A DNA stretch of 64,000 nt from Corynespora cassiicola. Taxonomy: Eukaryota; Ascomycota; Dothideomycetes; Pleosporales; Corynesporascaceae. Position numbers and translations under genes: made by a program. The stretch spans positions 434,001-498,000 of the forward strand of contig JAEUWY010000020.1 of the NCBI GenBank assembly GCA_022059125.1, read 5' to 3'. Positions 1 to 10,120 of the stretch are shown here, one piece after another. The notes under the pieces are model-generated. The model saw only the letters and a list, made by a program, of their open reading frames with translations. It was not told where the DNA came from and did no database searches. The stretch's first letter is position 1, and each line of letters begins with the position of its first letter.

Positions 1-514
1 CTTCGCCATTCTTCATTACCACAAAGCAAGTAGTTCCGGACCCAAAGGTGACCTCGCCGTCAAGCAAGAACTCGGCCAAATCAACCATGGCTGTCTTCAT
101 CCGGTCTCGTCGGGCCTGCTCGGCTGCACGGTGGGTTGCCCGCTTCATCATCACGCCCGTGGCCATGGCGGTGGAAAAGTGCAGACCCATCTCTGCATGT
201 CTCCCCTCGGCAATCCATTCATAATTCGACTTGGAGGCCAACGCCTCGGCCTGGGAGTTCCCAGATGAAACTGGCAAAGTGCGTCAGATGGGTCGGTCGT
301 CACTAGACTCGAAGTACGACATACCTGTGCTCTCGGAAAAGACGCTTGCATTGCTCGACTTTGGGATGGGAATCTTTTGGAGCGGAGGGGCCGCCGCCTG
401 AGCCAAGGCGTTCTCGGTCACGGCCTCTCGCACTGGGCTGTGTCGACGTCGCTTTTTAAACAATTGAGGCCACGTCCTGCTGAGTGGCCCGCCGGTCGGC
501 TTGTTGGCGTCCAT
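1..514 (-). CDS. Pho4/NUC-1-like bHLH transcription factor (partial, cut by window start)
   Basis: Two exons on the minus strand: 325-514 and <1-270. A 54-bp GT-AG intron (271-324) keeps the frame (phase 1). The ATG at 514 is preceded by an in-frame stop about six codons upstream (533-535), so it is the likely start. Around residues 104-121 the protein has a class-B basic helix: His110, Glu114 and Arg118 form the H-E-R triad that reads CACGTG in Pho4-type bHLH proteins. Helix 1 follows; the loop and helix 2 lie beyond the window. Upstream is a basic patch (KKRRR, near residue 20) that could be a nuclear signal. The family includes Neurospora NUC-1 and Aspergillus PalcA, activators of phosphate acquisition. 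The bHLH sits much nearer the N-terminus than in NUC-1, so this may be a short paralogue. Role in phosphate control is inferred. Confidence 0.72.
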
Positions 515-1195
515 GGTCCATTCGAGCAGCGGCTAAGGAATGGCTGCGAAGAGGAGAAAACTCCAGGGCCCGATGGCGGGAGGCACAATGCAGGGCAGCT
601 CGTCTTGATTAGTCTGTCGTCAGGCACACATGCAACAGCGAGGTCGACGATCTTCCGGAGGCGTCGTCAGGGCACACCGGAGCATCTGGAACATGGTGAG
701 CTGCTCCGCCATGCTGGGCATTCGAAACAAATAACGCCCTCGATCGACTCGGTGGAATGCTTGCAGCCTTTCTTGGCTGCTCTTGGTGTGTCGAGGATGT
801 AGTGGTTGACCCGCCGGCCGTCCAACTAGATGATGGAGCACGCCCACGTGCCCCCGCCAAGCCACCGGAACTGTGCCTCTGCCCACGGCGGCGGCTGATA
901 CGCTTTCGACTTCCCCATCCCGAGCTTATTCGTACCTCCAGCACTCCGCCCTTGGGGCAAACGGGCCATCGATTGGCGTCGCCCCTTCATCCGCCAGCAC
1001 CTAGCAGCACGCGACGCCTTGGTGCCCTGCCCATCCCAGCCGACCTCCCCCCCAGCTCCGTCAGCGCCACCTCACCGCACCGCTCGAATGGGTCAATTCA
1101 GTGACATTCTAGCCTGACATTCTAGCCTGTGGTCTGCATAGCTCCCGCCAGCCTGCCTGCAACCCGTCCGCCCCACGCGCCGTCGAAATGCCTGC
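515..1195. other. Intergenic region upstream of the bHLH gene
   Basis: This 681-bp gap separates the bHLH start from the MFS gene stop (both minus strand), so it should hold the bHLH promoter and the MFS 3' UTR. It contains a CACGTGGG-type E-box on the minus strand (843-850) and a 13-bp direct repeat (TGACATTCTAGCC at 1102-1114 and 1115-1127). No coding signal is convincing. Confidence 0.6.
843..850 (-). promoter_or_regulatory. Candidate Pho4-type E-box (CACGTGGG)
   Basis: CCCACGTG on the plus strand reads CACGTGGG on the minus strand, about 330 bp upstream of the ATG of the bHLH gene, whose own basic helix has the H-E-R residues for CACGTG. CACGTGGG is the high-affinity core of yeast Pho4 sites. 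Autoregulation is only a suggestion, since an 8-mer can occur by chance. Confidence 0.35.
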
Positions 1196-2938
1196 CTAGG
1201 TGTTGCTCTCGGACCGCTTGATGCTGGCCATCTCGTGATGCTTTATGACAATGTCGTCGTCCATGCCCATGTAGTCGTCCTCCATGTCCTGCTCCAGGTC
1301 CTCGTCGTTCAGCATCTTCGGGTTGAAAGCAAACGACCCCTTGGGCACGAACGTGGCCGTCATGACGAGGGCGAAGATTAGCGTGAACTGCACGCCGGCC
1401 GTGTTTGCTATCGCCGAGTGGATCTCCTCGTCGTTGGCCGCCGAGACGTTGTCAATGTACCTACCCAGCAGCGGCGACGTTATGGCGTACGTCACAATGT
1501 ACGTGCAGTAGAGGAACGCCATGACAGCACCCAGCGCCGACACGTTCTTGGTTTTGGATTCGATGCGTGCCAGCGATGCCTGGATGTACGCGGCAAGCGA
1601 CACATCGCCCGCAGCCCAGCCGAAGCTTATCGGCAAGAAGGTCGCGGCAACGATCCATGCGTAGCGGACGTCGCCGGACGGAGGGTACCAGTATGGAAGG
1701 TACCAGACAATAAGCAGCGTCAGACTGTCCAGCCGAAGCCACGGCATGGGCGTTGACACCAGATTGGTAAACAGGAACACAAACAGGGCTCCGAGCAGTT
1801 CACCAAAGTTGGACCCGCCAACCATGATCTGCGACCACGCCGAGTTCCCGAGGTAGCGACGTGCAATAGCTGGTGCAATGCCATTCTCAAGGTAGCGGTG
1901 GCCGTACAAGGCGACGGCGTAGCCCGGGAGGAGCCAGACGAACTTGCGGCTGGTGAAGATGATCTTGGCTCCAGTGAAGACGGATTCGAAGAAGAGCCAG
2001 AAGCCTCCCAACACAGCCTTGATGTACGAAGGCTGGCTTTCCAGCACTGTAGCCCTTTCCTTCTGGAATCCTGCTTCCTGGATGAAGAACCAGGCAATGG
2101 CCGCCAGAGCAAAGAAGATGGGCGTGATGATGAAGGAGAAGTTGTTCCCGAAGCGGGGGATGAGGGCCAGGGCAGTGCAAAAAGCACCCGCCGTGCCAGC
2201 GACTTCGTAAAAGATGTGCACCATGGAATCCATTACGCGTAGCTTCTGCACGTTTCCTCCAACAATGTCGCGCGGTATCACACGACGGATGAGCTCCACC
2301 ATGCCATAGACGATGCCGCAGACGCAATAGATGGGGATCATACCGTCCGTGTTGTAGCTCCCGTAGTAGGGAAAGTTCTTCTCGGGATGGTTGCTTCTCC
2401 ACTTGGCGGGCACAAAGGTGCCTCCGGTGGCGGCGTCGATGATGAGCAGAAGAGAGCTCATGACGCCAAAGGTGAGGATGGCACATGCAAGGATGTTCTT
2501 GGTCGGAAACCTCTTCACGAGTGGAGCAATCAGGATGGAGCCAATGCACTGGAAGGCCTGGTTGAGGCCCGTCAGGAGGCCCACGCGCTCGAACGTCTTT
2601 GCCCTGGTGTTGGTGACCCTAGCGTGCTCATCGTATCTGTTGGTAGCAAGCGCTACAATGGAGCCGTTGAAAGCCTCGAGGCCAAACTTGTACAGCATGA
2701 TGCCACAGATGTCTACACAGGAAGTCAGTGCATGTCCACGCCATGAGGGTTCGCGTCTGCAGGCGTCCCATTGGGAGTGCCCCACACGAGCGGTGCTCGC
2801 AGGGGATTCCAGAACCCTGGCCCTTCGGAAGAGATTCAAAGACATGCTAGAGAGATACGTACAAATGGCGATGTTGCGCCTCTCGGTGGGAGTGAAGCTG
2901 CTCCATGCTTCCTTGATGACGGCAAGTGGACGGGCCAT
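1196..2938 (-). CDS. MFS transporter, substrate unknown
   Basis: Two exons, 2863-2938 and 1196-2712, joined across a 150-bp intron (donor GTACGT, acceptor GTGTAG), give a 530-aa protein. The splice restores the conserved junction NIAIYICGIMLYKFGLEAF; unspliced reading runs into unrelated residues. The protein is a polytopic membrane protein with many hydrophobic segments, typical of a fungal-specific MFS group without an assigned substrate. The C-terminal tail (about the last 50 residues) is strongly acidic (EDLEQDMEDD...) and should be cytosolic. A CTATAAA element at 3054-3060 lies about 120 bp upstream of the ATG. MFS membership is fairly safe; transport substrate and membrane location cannot be told from sequence. 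Confidence 0.85.
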   Translation of the reverse strand: MARPLAVIKEAWSSFTPTERRNIAICTYLSSMSLNLFRRARVLESPASTARVGHSQWDACRREPSWRGHALTSCVDICGIMLYKFGLEAFNGSIVALATNRYDEHARVTNTRAKTFERVGLLTGLNQAFQCIGSILIAPLVKRFPTKNILACAILTFGVMSSLLLIIDAATGGTFVPAKWRSNHPEKNFPYYGSYNTDGMIPIYCVCGIVYGMVELIRRVIPRDIVGGNVQKLRVMDSMVHIFYEVAGTAGAFCTALALIPRFGNNFSFIITPIFFALAAIAWFFIQEAGFQKERATVLESQPSYIKAVLGGFWLFFESVFTGAKIIFTSRKFVWLLPGYAVALYGHRYLENGIAPAIARRYLGNSAWSQIMVGGSNFGELLGALFVFLFTNLVSTPMPWLRLDSLTLLIVWYLPYWYPPSGDVRYAWIVAATFLPISFGWAAGDVSLAAYIQASLARIESKTKNVSALGAVMAFLYCTYIVTYAITSPLLGRYIDNVSAANDEEIHSAIANTAGVQFTLIFALVMTATFVPKGSFAFNPKMLNDEDLEQDMEDDYMGMDDDIVIKHHEMASIKRSESNT

Positions 2939-4235
2939 GGCGAAGACGAAGGAGAGGACCAGGGACCAGCCGGAAATGGCGATATGTCGTATGATTTAGA
3001 GGGAGAGCTTTCTCCAACCCAACCCTACGAAAAGCTTCCCTCGTGATGGGGGGTTTATAGTGCACCAGGGCGCTCTGTCGTCCGCTACGAGCAGCCAATG
3101 GCGTGGGTGGCATTCGGCATGTGCGAGGCTGCGATGTGCTGTGAACTGGGCAGTGCAGTTGCTCAGGAACGTCTGCTGGAGAAGAAGAGGATCGATCTTG
3201 TCCAGCTCAATGGCGTTCCTGGCAGCAGAGTCGTCGAGGGCGCCAAGTCTTGCCCTCTTGGCGCCCGTGTAGAGGTTAACCAAACGCAGGGCGGAGCCAG
3301 AGCACGTTGCTGGCGAACACACCCCATGCCATGGCCAGCTCCCACACGCCCCGGCCACGCCTCTGGGGGTGCAAATCCACCATGGCCGTAGTGCGTCTCG
3401 GCCCTGCCATGCACCCCGGGGACGCCTTGGACGCCGTCCTTCTCTCTCCCCCCAAAATGCCGCATCCGCCCATCTCCTTGCGTCTCGTTTTCTCATCCCT
3501 CAGCTACAGAGAGAGACGGCTCGCATCACCGACCCGACCGCTCGGCCCGGCAGCTCGACTTGCCCTTCTCCATCGACGTCCATGGCGCATGCGAGACGTT
3601 GACAGGAGCTTCGGCCCTGCGCGTGCCTGGGCTTGAGCCCGGACAAACACAGTCGGACCGGGCGTCGATGGCACTTTCGCAATGCATTGTATGCTCCCGA
3701 TCTTCTCTGCTTCAAGACGCGGCAGCGTGCTCCTGCCCCAAGCCCACGTGCTCTTGCGACTACCGTGGAGCAGCTACCTGGTTTAGGGACCTTTTTTTTG
3801 CTTAGGGTGCGGGCCATGCCCGTTGACTAACCTCGTCGCTGGGTCCATCAATACTGCGAACGGCCCATCAGCTCTGTGGGGCTGCATAGATGGTGAAGAT
3901 CCGGAAATAAGCGGTATAGTACAGTCGCACACTCATCTCCGTGTACCTGCACGTGCGTGGATGCGTTTCTTTCCAGGTTCGAAGGTCAGTCCAACCGCCA
4001 GGCCGAAAGCAAGAGTAAGGAAACCTGGCGTTGAAAAGAATCGCCCGGGCCAATCGTGTCCTCTGCACGTGCCTCTAGCGTCATGGCGACGGCCGCGGAC
4101 TAGCCCAACATTCGAGTCTGCAATTCGAAGTTGCCCATCGAAAGGCGTTCCGACTTCTACCTCTAGGTTTTTTTGCAGTTGTGACAGCCGCCTTGTACGT
4201 ACAGCCCGCCTACTTTCGAAAAAACACCACCCACC
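2939..4235. other. Divergent intergenic region between MFS and SBPase-like genes
   Basis: About 1.3 kb between two divergent genes. It holds a TATA-like CTATAAA for the MFS gene (3054-3060, minus strand) and a second CACGTGGG on the minus strand (3743-3750). The sequence just before 4236 is A-rich and gives a good fungal start context (CACC before ATG). Open frames here lack homology or splice support. Confidence 0.55.
3054..3060 (-). promoter_or_regulatory. TATA-like element of the MFS gene
   Basis: CTATAAA on the minus strand, 116-122 bp upstream of the ATG at 2938, a reasonable distance for a fungal TATA box. The transcription start was not determined. Confidence 0.4.
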
Positions 4236-5225
4236 ATGACTCAAACGGAGCTGCCTGAATTCGATGCGCTTCTTCGCTCGCTCCTCCCAAGCGAGTCGAG
4301 GGCCGCGCTTCGCAGAGAGGTGCTTCCGCAGCTCCTCCGGTCGCTTTCCGAGATCGCACAGGCTTTGCGCTCGGCTTCAGTGTCCGAGGCTGGGAGTGCC
4401 AACACGTTCGGCGATCAGCAGCTGAACGTTGACGTCATTGCCGAAGATCTGATACGTTCTACCATCGCTCATGCTCCCTCGATTGTCGCCGCCAGCAGCG
4501 AAGAGGACCCCGTTGAAAAGAAAAGTAGCACGGGGGGTGCTCCGTTGCAGGAGGCATACACTGTCGCATTCGACCCTCTGGATGGGAGTTCCATCATTGG
4601 TCCAAATTGGACCGTTGGTACCATCATCGGCATCTGGGAAGGTGAAACGGCCCTGAACGCAAACCCTAGGACGAAACAGGTGGCCTCCATTCTCGGGGTA
4701 TTGGGTCCTCGCACAACCGCCATCGTTGCTCTACGCGTGCCCGAGGCCGCTCCAGCCTGCTTTGAAGTCGGACTCTCAAACGACGACATCCATGTCATCC
4801 GTTCCACGCTTCAGCTTCGGTCACACCAAAAATCCCAGTCCTCAACACGCTACTTTGCCCCTGCCAATATGCGAGCAGCTGCGGAGAATCCGAAATATCT
4901 CGACCTGATCAACCACTACATTTCCCACAAGTACACGCTGCGCTACAGCGGCGGTCTCGTGCCGGACATCTTCCATGGCTTGGTCAAGGGTCATGGCATT
5001 TATATTTCGCCCGTCACCTCCAAGAGTCCGGCCAAATTGCGCCGTCTCTACGAGTTGGCCCCGATAGCCTTGATTCTCGAGTGTGCAGGTGGAGTCGCCA
5101 TCGATTCGGCGGACGGCAGCCATGTTTTGGACAGGCCCATCGCCAACACCGATGAGAGGGGCGGCTTGGTATGTGGAAACGGCGAGGAGGTCGAAATTGT
5201 GCGCTCAAAGCTACTCGAGAAGTAG
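4236..5225 (+). CDS. Sedoheptulose-1,7-bisphosphatase-like phosphatase (FBPase class 1 fold)
   Basis: A single exon of 329 aa. It carries the metal-binding signatures of the FBPase/SBPase family: SEED-type acidic pair near residue 88, FDPLDGSS at about 112-119, a GG-x-VPD-type substrate motif near residue 240, and an AGG motif near 285. The C-terminal half (sugar-phosphate motif, LRRLYELAP and AGG) resembles SBPase more than gluconeogenic FBPase, and it is shorter than allosteric AMP-binding FBPases. SBPase removes the C1 phosphate of sedoheptulose-1,7-bisphosphate to give sedoheptulose-7-phosphate. Such plastid-type enzymes are known in some non-photosynthetic fungi; the pathway role (non-oxidative pentose-phosphate or ribose supply) is inferred. 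No targeting peptide is evident, so it is probably cytosolic. Confidence 0.82.
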   Translation: MTQTELPEFDALLRSLLPSESRAALRREVLPQLLRSLSEIAQALRSASVSEAGSANTFGDQQLNVDVIAEDLIRSTIAHAPSIVAASSEEDPVEKKSSTGGAPLQEAYTVAFDPLDGSSIIGPNWTVGTIIGIWEGETALNANPRTKQVASILGVLGPRTTAIVALRVPEAAPACFEVGLSNDDIHVIRSTLQLRSHQKSQSSTRYFAPANMRAAAENPKYLDLINHYISHKYTLRYSGGLVPDIFHGLVKGHGIYISPVTSKSPAKLRRLYELAPIALILECAGGVAIDSADGSHVLDRPIANTDERGGLVCGNGEEVEIVRSKLLEK

Positions 5226-5583
5226 ATCTTCTCGGCCACGAACAATGGTCAAGGTTCTATGGGTTATCGGGAGATTGGAGCGGATTATAGATTTTAGACT
5301 AGACTACTTCAGGAACGTGTTAGACCCCTCAGGCAGGGGCGGGGCTATGTACTTTTTGTCTGCTCACACCCGCGTGCAACATCACCGTGAATTTACTCTC
5401 TGAAATGTTCCCATTTGATACATTATTCATTCACCATTACCTGTCCGTAATCATGTGTGCCTGCCACCATTCCAACGCGTCTATCCCCTCTAGAAAGGAA
5501 CATCTAATCATGGTCATAATTCGAGTACGAGGAAATGACAGTACGTGTCTACAGCATGCTGTATGTATATGTGACGTTGGGGG

Positions 5584-5652
<69 letters not shown>

Positions 5653-5731
5653 ATGCGTAACTCATGAACGCATTCATAATGCTGCATATCAGAGCGATTG
5701 AGAACGTCTACACGATTCCCACCCGAGATGC
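5226..5731. other. Convergent intergenic region with (AG)n
   Basis: About 0.5 kb of 3' flank shared by the SBPase-like gene (plus) and an MFS gene (minus). Its only marked feature is a long AG dinucleotide tract at 5586-5650. Confidence 0.6.
5586..5650 (+). repeat. (AG)n microsatellite
   Basis: About 30 uninterrupted AG units between the two convergent genes, likely within or near their 3' UTRs. Length is expected to vary between strains. Confidence 0.95.
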
Positions 5732-7638
5732 TCACACAGCCCAGCGGGAGAAGTAGTGCCTCGCCACCTTACCCTTCCAGTAGACCAGAAGACCCAACAG
5801 GCCAAAGACGCCCATGATGCCGGATAGGATGCCAAACGTGGTGGCAGCGCCCACGGCATTGACATAGTCGACAGTGTGGTAGGAAATTCCAAAGCTCACC
5901 AAACCCCTCGTGACAGGAATGACGACCAGAATGGCCCCGGCTCGGGCGGGGTGTGCGTCTAGCAGGTATGTGGTGCCAACGGTGCTGGCGGCGAGTAGCA
6001 GGAAAAGCCAAATGTTGACGGTGAAGGCGAGGGCAAACCAATGGTACTTCTCGGGATACTGCAATGCGAAACCGTATATGATGGTCATCATGATGCAGAT
6101 CAGAAGGGGGGCAATAATGGGTGGCAACCGATGTTCTGGCTCGTGGACCCCCTGGTTGTTTCTGGCTTTGGACTGGATGAGAGAGTCGCTGAACCAGCCA
6201 ATGATTGGTATGGAGAGCAGAGCAACGATGATCTGCCCGATTTGGATGAGAGACACGGTAGTGTTTTGCCAGTTGTAAGGAGGGGAGACGAGGGCGGTAC
6301 CGTAGGTGATTTGGATACACACATCGGTACCCTGGAAGAAGCCATTCATGAGAGTGACCCACAGGACGTGCGGGAAGAAGTAGATGGTACACATCTGCTT
6401 CCAGGTTGTGATGGCTCGCTGGAAGTTTGGTTTGACTACAAAGATGCGCATGTCTGATCTCAGTGTGCGTTTTTCGTAGTTGGCCGTGTCCAGTGTACGC
6501 TCGCTCAGCGTAGTCATGGGCTCTACGTGCGCAACTTGGTAGTCGTACTGGACATGGTCTCCGTGGTCTATGTCGGCGTACTCGGGAGTTTCCGAGCCCA
6601 TGTAGGCAGCCAGTGGGCGCGTGTATGCCGTCTCGGGAACAAAGATGAAGGCAAAGACGAAGCACACGCCAGAAATGGCCGTGAAGAGCCAGTACCAAGA
6701 GCGCCAGCCAGCAGCCTCGGCCATGTACGAGGAGACAATGGTCAGACTAGAGTTGAGAAGTACCTCGAAAGAGGAGAACAACTGAAAGGTCCTGCCCCGC
6801 TGATGGAGGAAGAATATGTCCTACATGTCTCGGTCAGCCATGCTATACGGGCCCATGTGCCTCTTTTCTTTTCTTTTTTGGCAACGCACCTGAATGATGA
6901 GCAGCACCAAGGCCATGCATTGAGCAGCGGAGAAGGCTGCGATGCTCCGTGCGGCGAGATGCCAGGTAAAGTTCTGATTGGTTGCACAGAGGATCCCAGA
7001 TATGAATAGCAAAAACAGGGAGAGCAGCAGCACCGGGCGGCGGCCAATGGCCATGGCTAGCGGCATTGAAACAATGTTCCCTACGCCGAGGAACAGGGAT
7101 GGGTATGTGAGTAGGCCCGAAATTTGGGCCTGTGTAATGCCCTCCCTTTCATAGTCGTCGGTGAAGAAGACTATGAGGGCGCCGAGGGCAGTCACCAGGC
7201 AGAGGCCCGATACGGCATCTAGAGGATATGGAGTGAGCCCATGGGCAGCCAGGGGTGGATTGGGCCAGCTTACAGACAACCAGAATGGCCAGGATGGCGT
7301 ACTTGCGAAAGGTAGACAGGTTCAGCGGGTCTGCTTGCTGTCAGTGATGGAAGCAGCGCACGGGGTACCATGGCGGGTTGCCTGAGGCGTCGAGGGCCTA
7401 CTGCGGCACAACGGCACCACGGCATGGTTTGTTTTTGTCGGGGGAGTTTGGGCCTCATACCGCGCGGATCAGAGGTCGGGGCGGGAATGAGGATGGTGCC
7501 GCGGCCAAGGGTCAGGTTGGCAGTGCCGTCAAAACCATTGTTGAGCGAGTCGACGCTCCCGTACGTGGGCAGGTGTTTGACATCGGCCTCGCTCGCAATG
7601 GGCGTCGCCGAGTGGGTCTTCTGGATCGTCTCTCCCAT
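5732..7638 (-). CDS. MFS transporter, DHA1-like (4 exons)
   Basis: Four minus-strand exons: 7461-7638, 7274-7330, 6890-7218, 5732-6820. Introns of 130, 55 and 69 bp all have GT-AG ends and preserve frame, giving 550 aa. The N-terminal about 60 residues are hydrophilic and lead into DPRDPLNLSTFRKYA, which is typical just before TM1 of fungal drug:H+ antiporter-like proteins. The GRRPVLL loop after TM2 is a motif-A remnant. A long hydrophilic central loop (about residues 270-340) separates two six-helix halves. The C-terminus ends shortly after the last helix. The gene is divergent from another MFS gene starting 766 bp away. Substrate unknown; it could export a metabolite or toxic compound or import a nutrient. 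Confidence 0.88.
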
Positions 7639-8404
7639 GGTCGCTGGCGCGGGTAGGGCACCAAGGGCGGGGAAAAGGCGATCATCTTATACACAGCTGG
7701 GTCAACGGCCTCGCACGCGCTGGCGATATCCCGACCGAATCAGGCCAACATGGCCGAGACATGCAAATACCTCACGCGCCCCGTGGTGCAGATGGTGCAG
7801 GCGCTGTGCAGGCGCCCTGCATCGACGCCGCGATCAGCGACCTCTGGCGAGGCGTGTCGGCGCAGTTGCTGTCGTGGTGGTTGGCCGGCCCGAATGGGCA
7901 GCCCGTCGTGTGCACGCTAGCCCGCCCTGCCCTCTGGCCGTTCGCCGGGGGCCCGAGGCCTGCTTCCCTTCTAGACCGCGCCATGCAGGGCTGGATTGCC
8001 CGGGTGCTCCCGTCCTCCATCCATGCCCAACCACGCGTGGCCCTCTGCTCGCTCTCTCCACGCCCGAGAGCCCTCCCGGCACCGGCCTCGTACCTTTCGC
8101 CTCGACCAGCATGCCCGGCCTTGCCTGGGAGCCGCCCTGTAGCCGTGTCTCGAGCTGGGCTGCCTGCGTCTCGACTTCGTCCTCTTCAGTAAAGCCGCCT
8201 GCCAGTCTCCCCGTACCTCCGTACCTCCACCTACACGGGCCATGCCTCATCTCCTTCGCCGTAGCTTCCGCCCCGAGGCCGTGTATTTATTGTCCACTTC
8301 GCCACGGCCCGGTGTTTGAACTCTTTTTTTTTGCTTTGCCTTGCTTCATCACTCTGGAAACTCTACTTTTGTAAACCCAACTTCCCGCCCCCAGCATACG
8401 CGCC
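7639..8404. other. Divergent promoter region between two MFS genes
   Basis: A 766-bp, C-rich region between head-to-head MFS genes. It must contain both promoters. A long open frame crosses it on the plus strand, but it looks like GC-driven chance. I found no clear TATA box; a T-rich tract precedes the plus-strand gene (8325-8345). Confidence 0.55.
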
Positions 8405-10120
8405 ATGTCGAGGACCCACCTGGACCATCATCCAGCTACCGATGTCCATGTAGAGCCGGCACACGAGGACGAATCAGATGCCGACCCAAGCGAATGCGAC
8501 GAGGGCCACCTGGAGCCGAGCTGCATGCCAGCCGCAGCCCAATGGGGAAGTCCCAAGGACTGGCCCGCCGCCAAAAAGTGGCTTCACATTGCAATCGTGG
8601 CGTCCATGACCATGGCTACGTATGTTCCAGCAGCGTGACCATCTCTTCCGCACCCGGCCATGTCTAACCTGTCCAATGCCATCCAGTCCGCTTGCCTCTT
8701 CTATCCATACGCCTGCTCTGCCATTGATTGCTGCCGATTTCTCCATAGACCGAAGTGCTGCCTCACTCAGCGTCCCATTATACGTCTTGGGCTTTGCCAC
8801 CGGCCCTCTTCTCTTTCTGCCCTTGTCCAAGGCATACGGACGGCTGTACATTTACAATGCTGCAAACTTCATGTTGCTCCTCGGGAACCTGGGCTGTGCC
8901 CTGTCTCCTGCATTTGCATGGCTGCTTGTCTTCAGATTCCTGGCAGGCTGCGGCGGTGCCTGTGCCATCACCCAGGGCAGCGGTACCATAGCCGATATCA
9001 TCGAGAAGGAAGACAGAGGCAAGGCTGTGGCTTTCATGGCTTTCGGCACCGTATGGGCCCCCATACTAGGCCCGGTCATCGGCGGACAGATTGCAGAGAA
9101 GTTCGGCTGGAGGGGCTGTTTTTGGGCTCTGATGTGTGTCGTAAGTGCAATCACCTATCCAGGCCGCCACTTGTGGGGGGGCAGAGGACCGCGGGTGCTG
9201 ACTCGTCACTAGGTGGCTTTCAATACTCTCATTACCCTCTTGTTCATGCAAGAGACGTCAACCACCCATCATTTCAACACACCTCACTGGACTCGACTTT
9301 TCAGGCCCCACCTTCTCTTCCCATCGACCCACAACTACACCAAACTCGAAGAAGGTGGCGATTTGCAACCCAGGCGATTCAGGGACATCATGTTTCAGGC
9401 TGTATGCTCTCCGTTCCGACTTCTCTTGCATCCCATCGTGTGCGTCGTGGCAGTTCTTTCTTCCATTTTTTACAGCATTCAGATCTTCCTATATGTCGAT
9501 ATACCCGCCACATACAAGGCCGAGTATGGCTTTACCCCAAGCCAGACCGGCCTTGCTTTCTTGGGAAACGGCATAGGCATGACCGTCGGCTTGGTTACCT
9601 TTGGTCTGTTTAGCGACCGCATTATGATTTATCTGGCCGGCCATGGTCCACGTATGCCCGAGTATCGGTTACCTTTGATGATGCTATCTGTTACCTTGGT
9701 CTTTTGTGGCTTGGTCGGCTATAGCCTCACTGCATTCTCGTCAATCGACTGGATATATCCAATCATTGCCAATGGTTTCACGGGTGCCGGCTTGTATTCG
9801 TTATCGGTACGTCTTGATCCAAGTTAAACACTCAATTGGCGCCATGGCTAACTCGACTTTGCCAGATGGCTGCATCGACTTATTTGATTGATTTGGCCCC
9901 CGAGAGGGCTGCCGAATCAGCCACTCTTTTGGCCACGGTCAGATTTCCCTTTGGAGCTGCTGTCTGTGCGCTTAGTGAGAAGATAGTTCCACTAATTGGG
10001 CGAACCACCACCAAAGAAGTCTTTGCCACAGTTGCCTTGCTCACCCTACCTGCTGTTTTCATATTGTATAAATACGGAGAGAGGATCAGAGTTAATCACG
10101 TCTCCAAATTCTCAGTATAG
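8405..10120 (+). CDS. MFS transporter, DHA1 family (4 exons)
   Basis: Exons 8405-8629 as far as 8619, then 8687-9140, 9213-9806 and 9866-10120; that is, exon 1 is 8405-8619. Introns of 67, 72 and 59 bp are GT-AG and in frame, giving 505 aa. After a 65-residue acidic N-terminus come the helices of a drug:H+ antiporter-1 protein. Loop 2-3 has LSKAYGR (motif A) and TM5 has APILGPVIGG (motif C, the antiporter signature). These support proton-coupled export at the plasma membrane. The usual relatives move antifungal drugs, mycotoxins or polyamines; the substrate here is unknown. The head-to-head arrangement with the other MFS gene could allow shared control. Confidence 0.9.

Noticed and set aside
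377..802. 141-codon plus-strand open frame opposite the bHLH gene
   Set aside because: Antisense to the bHLH exon and low-complexity Arg/Gly-rich; no domain or splice support.
3960..3995. GGTTCGA-like tRNA B-box
   Set aside because: No matching A-box, acceptor stem or cloverleaf around it.
7370..8374. 334-codon plus-strand open frame in the divergent MFS promoter
   Set aside because: Overlaps the first exon of the minus-strand MFS gene and is rich in Pro/Arg/Ser as expected from random GC-rich sequence.
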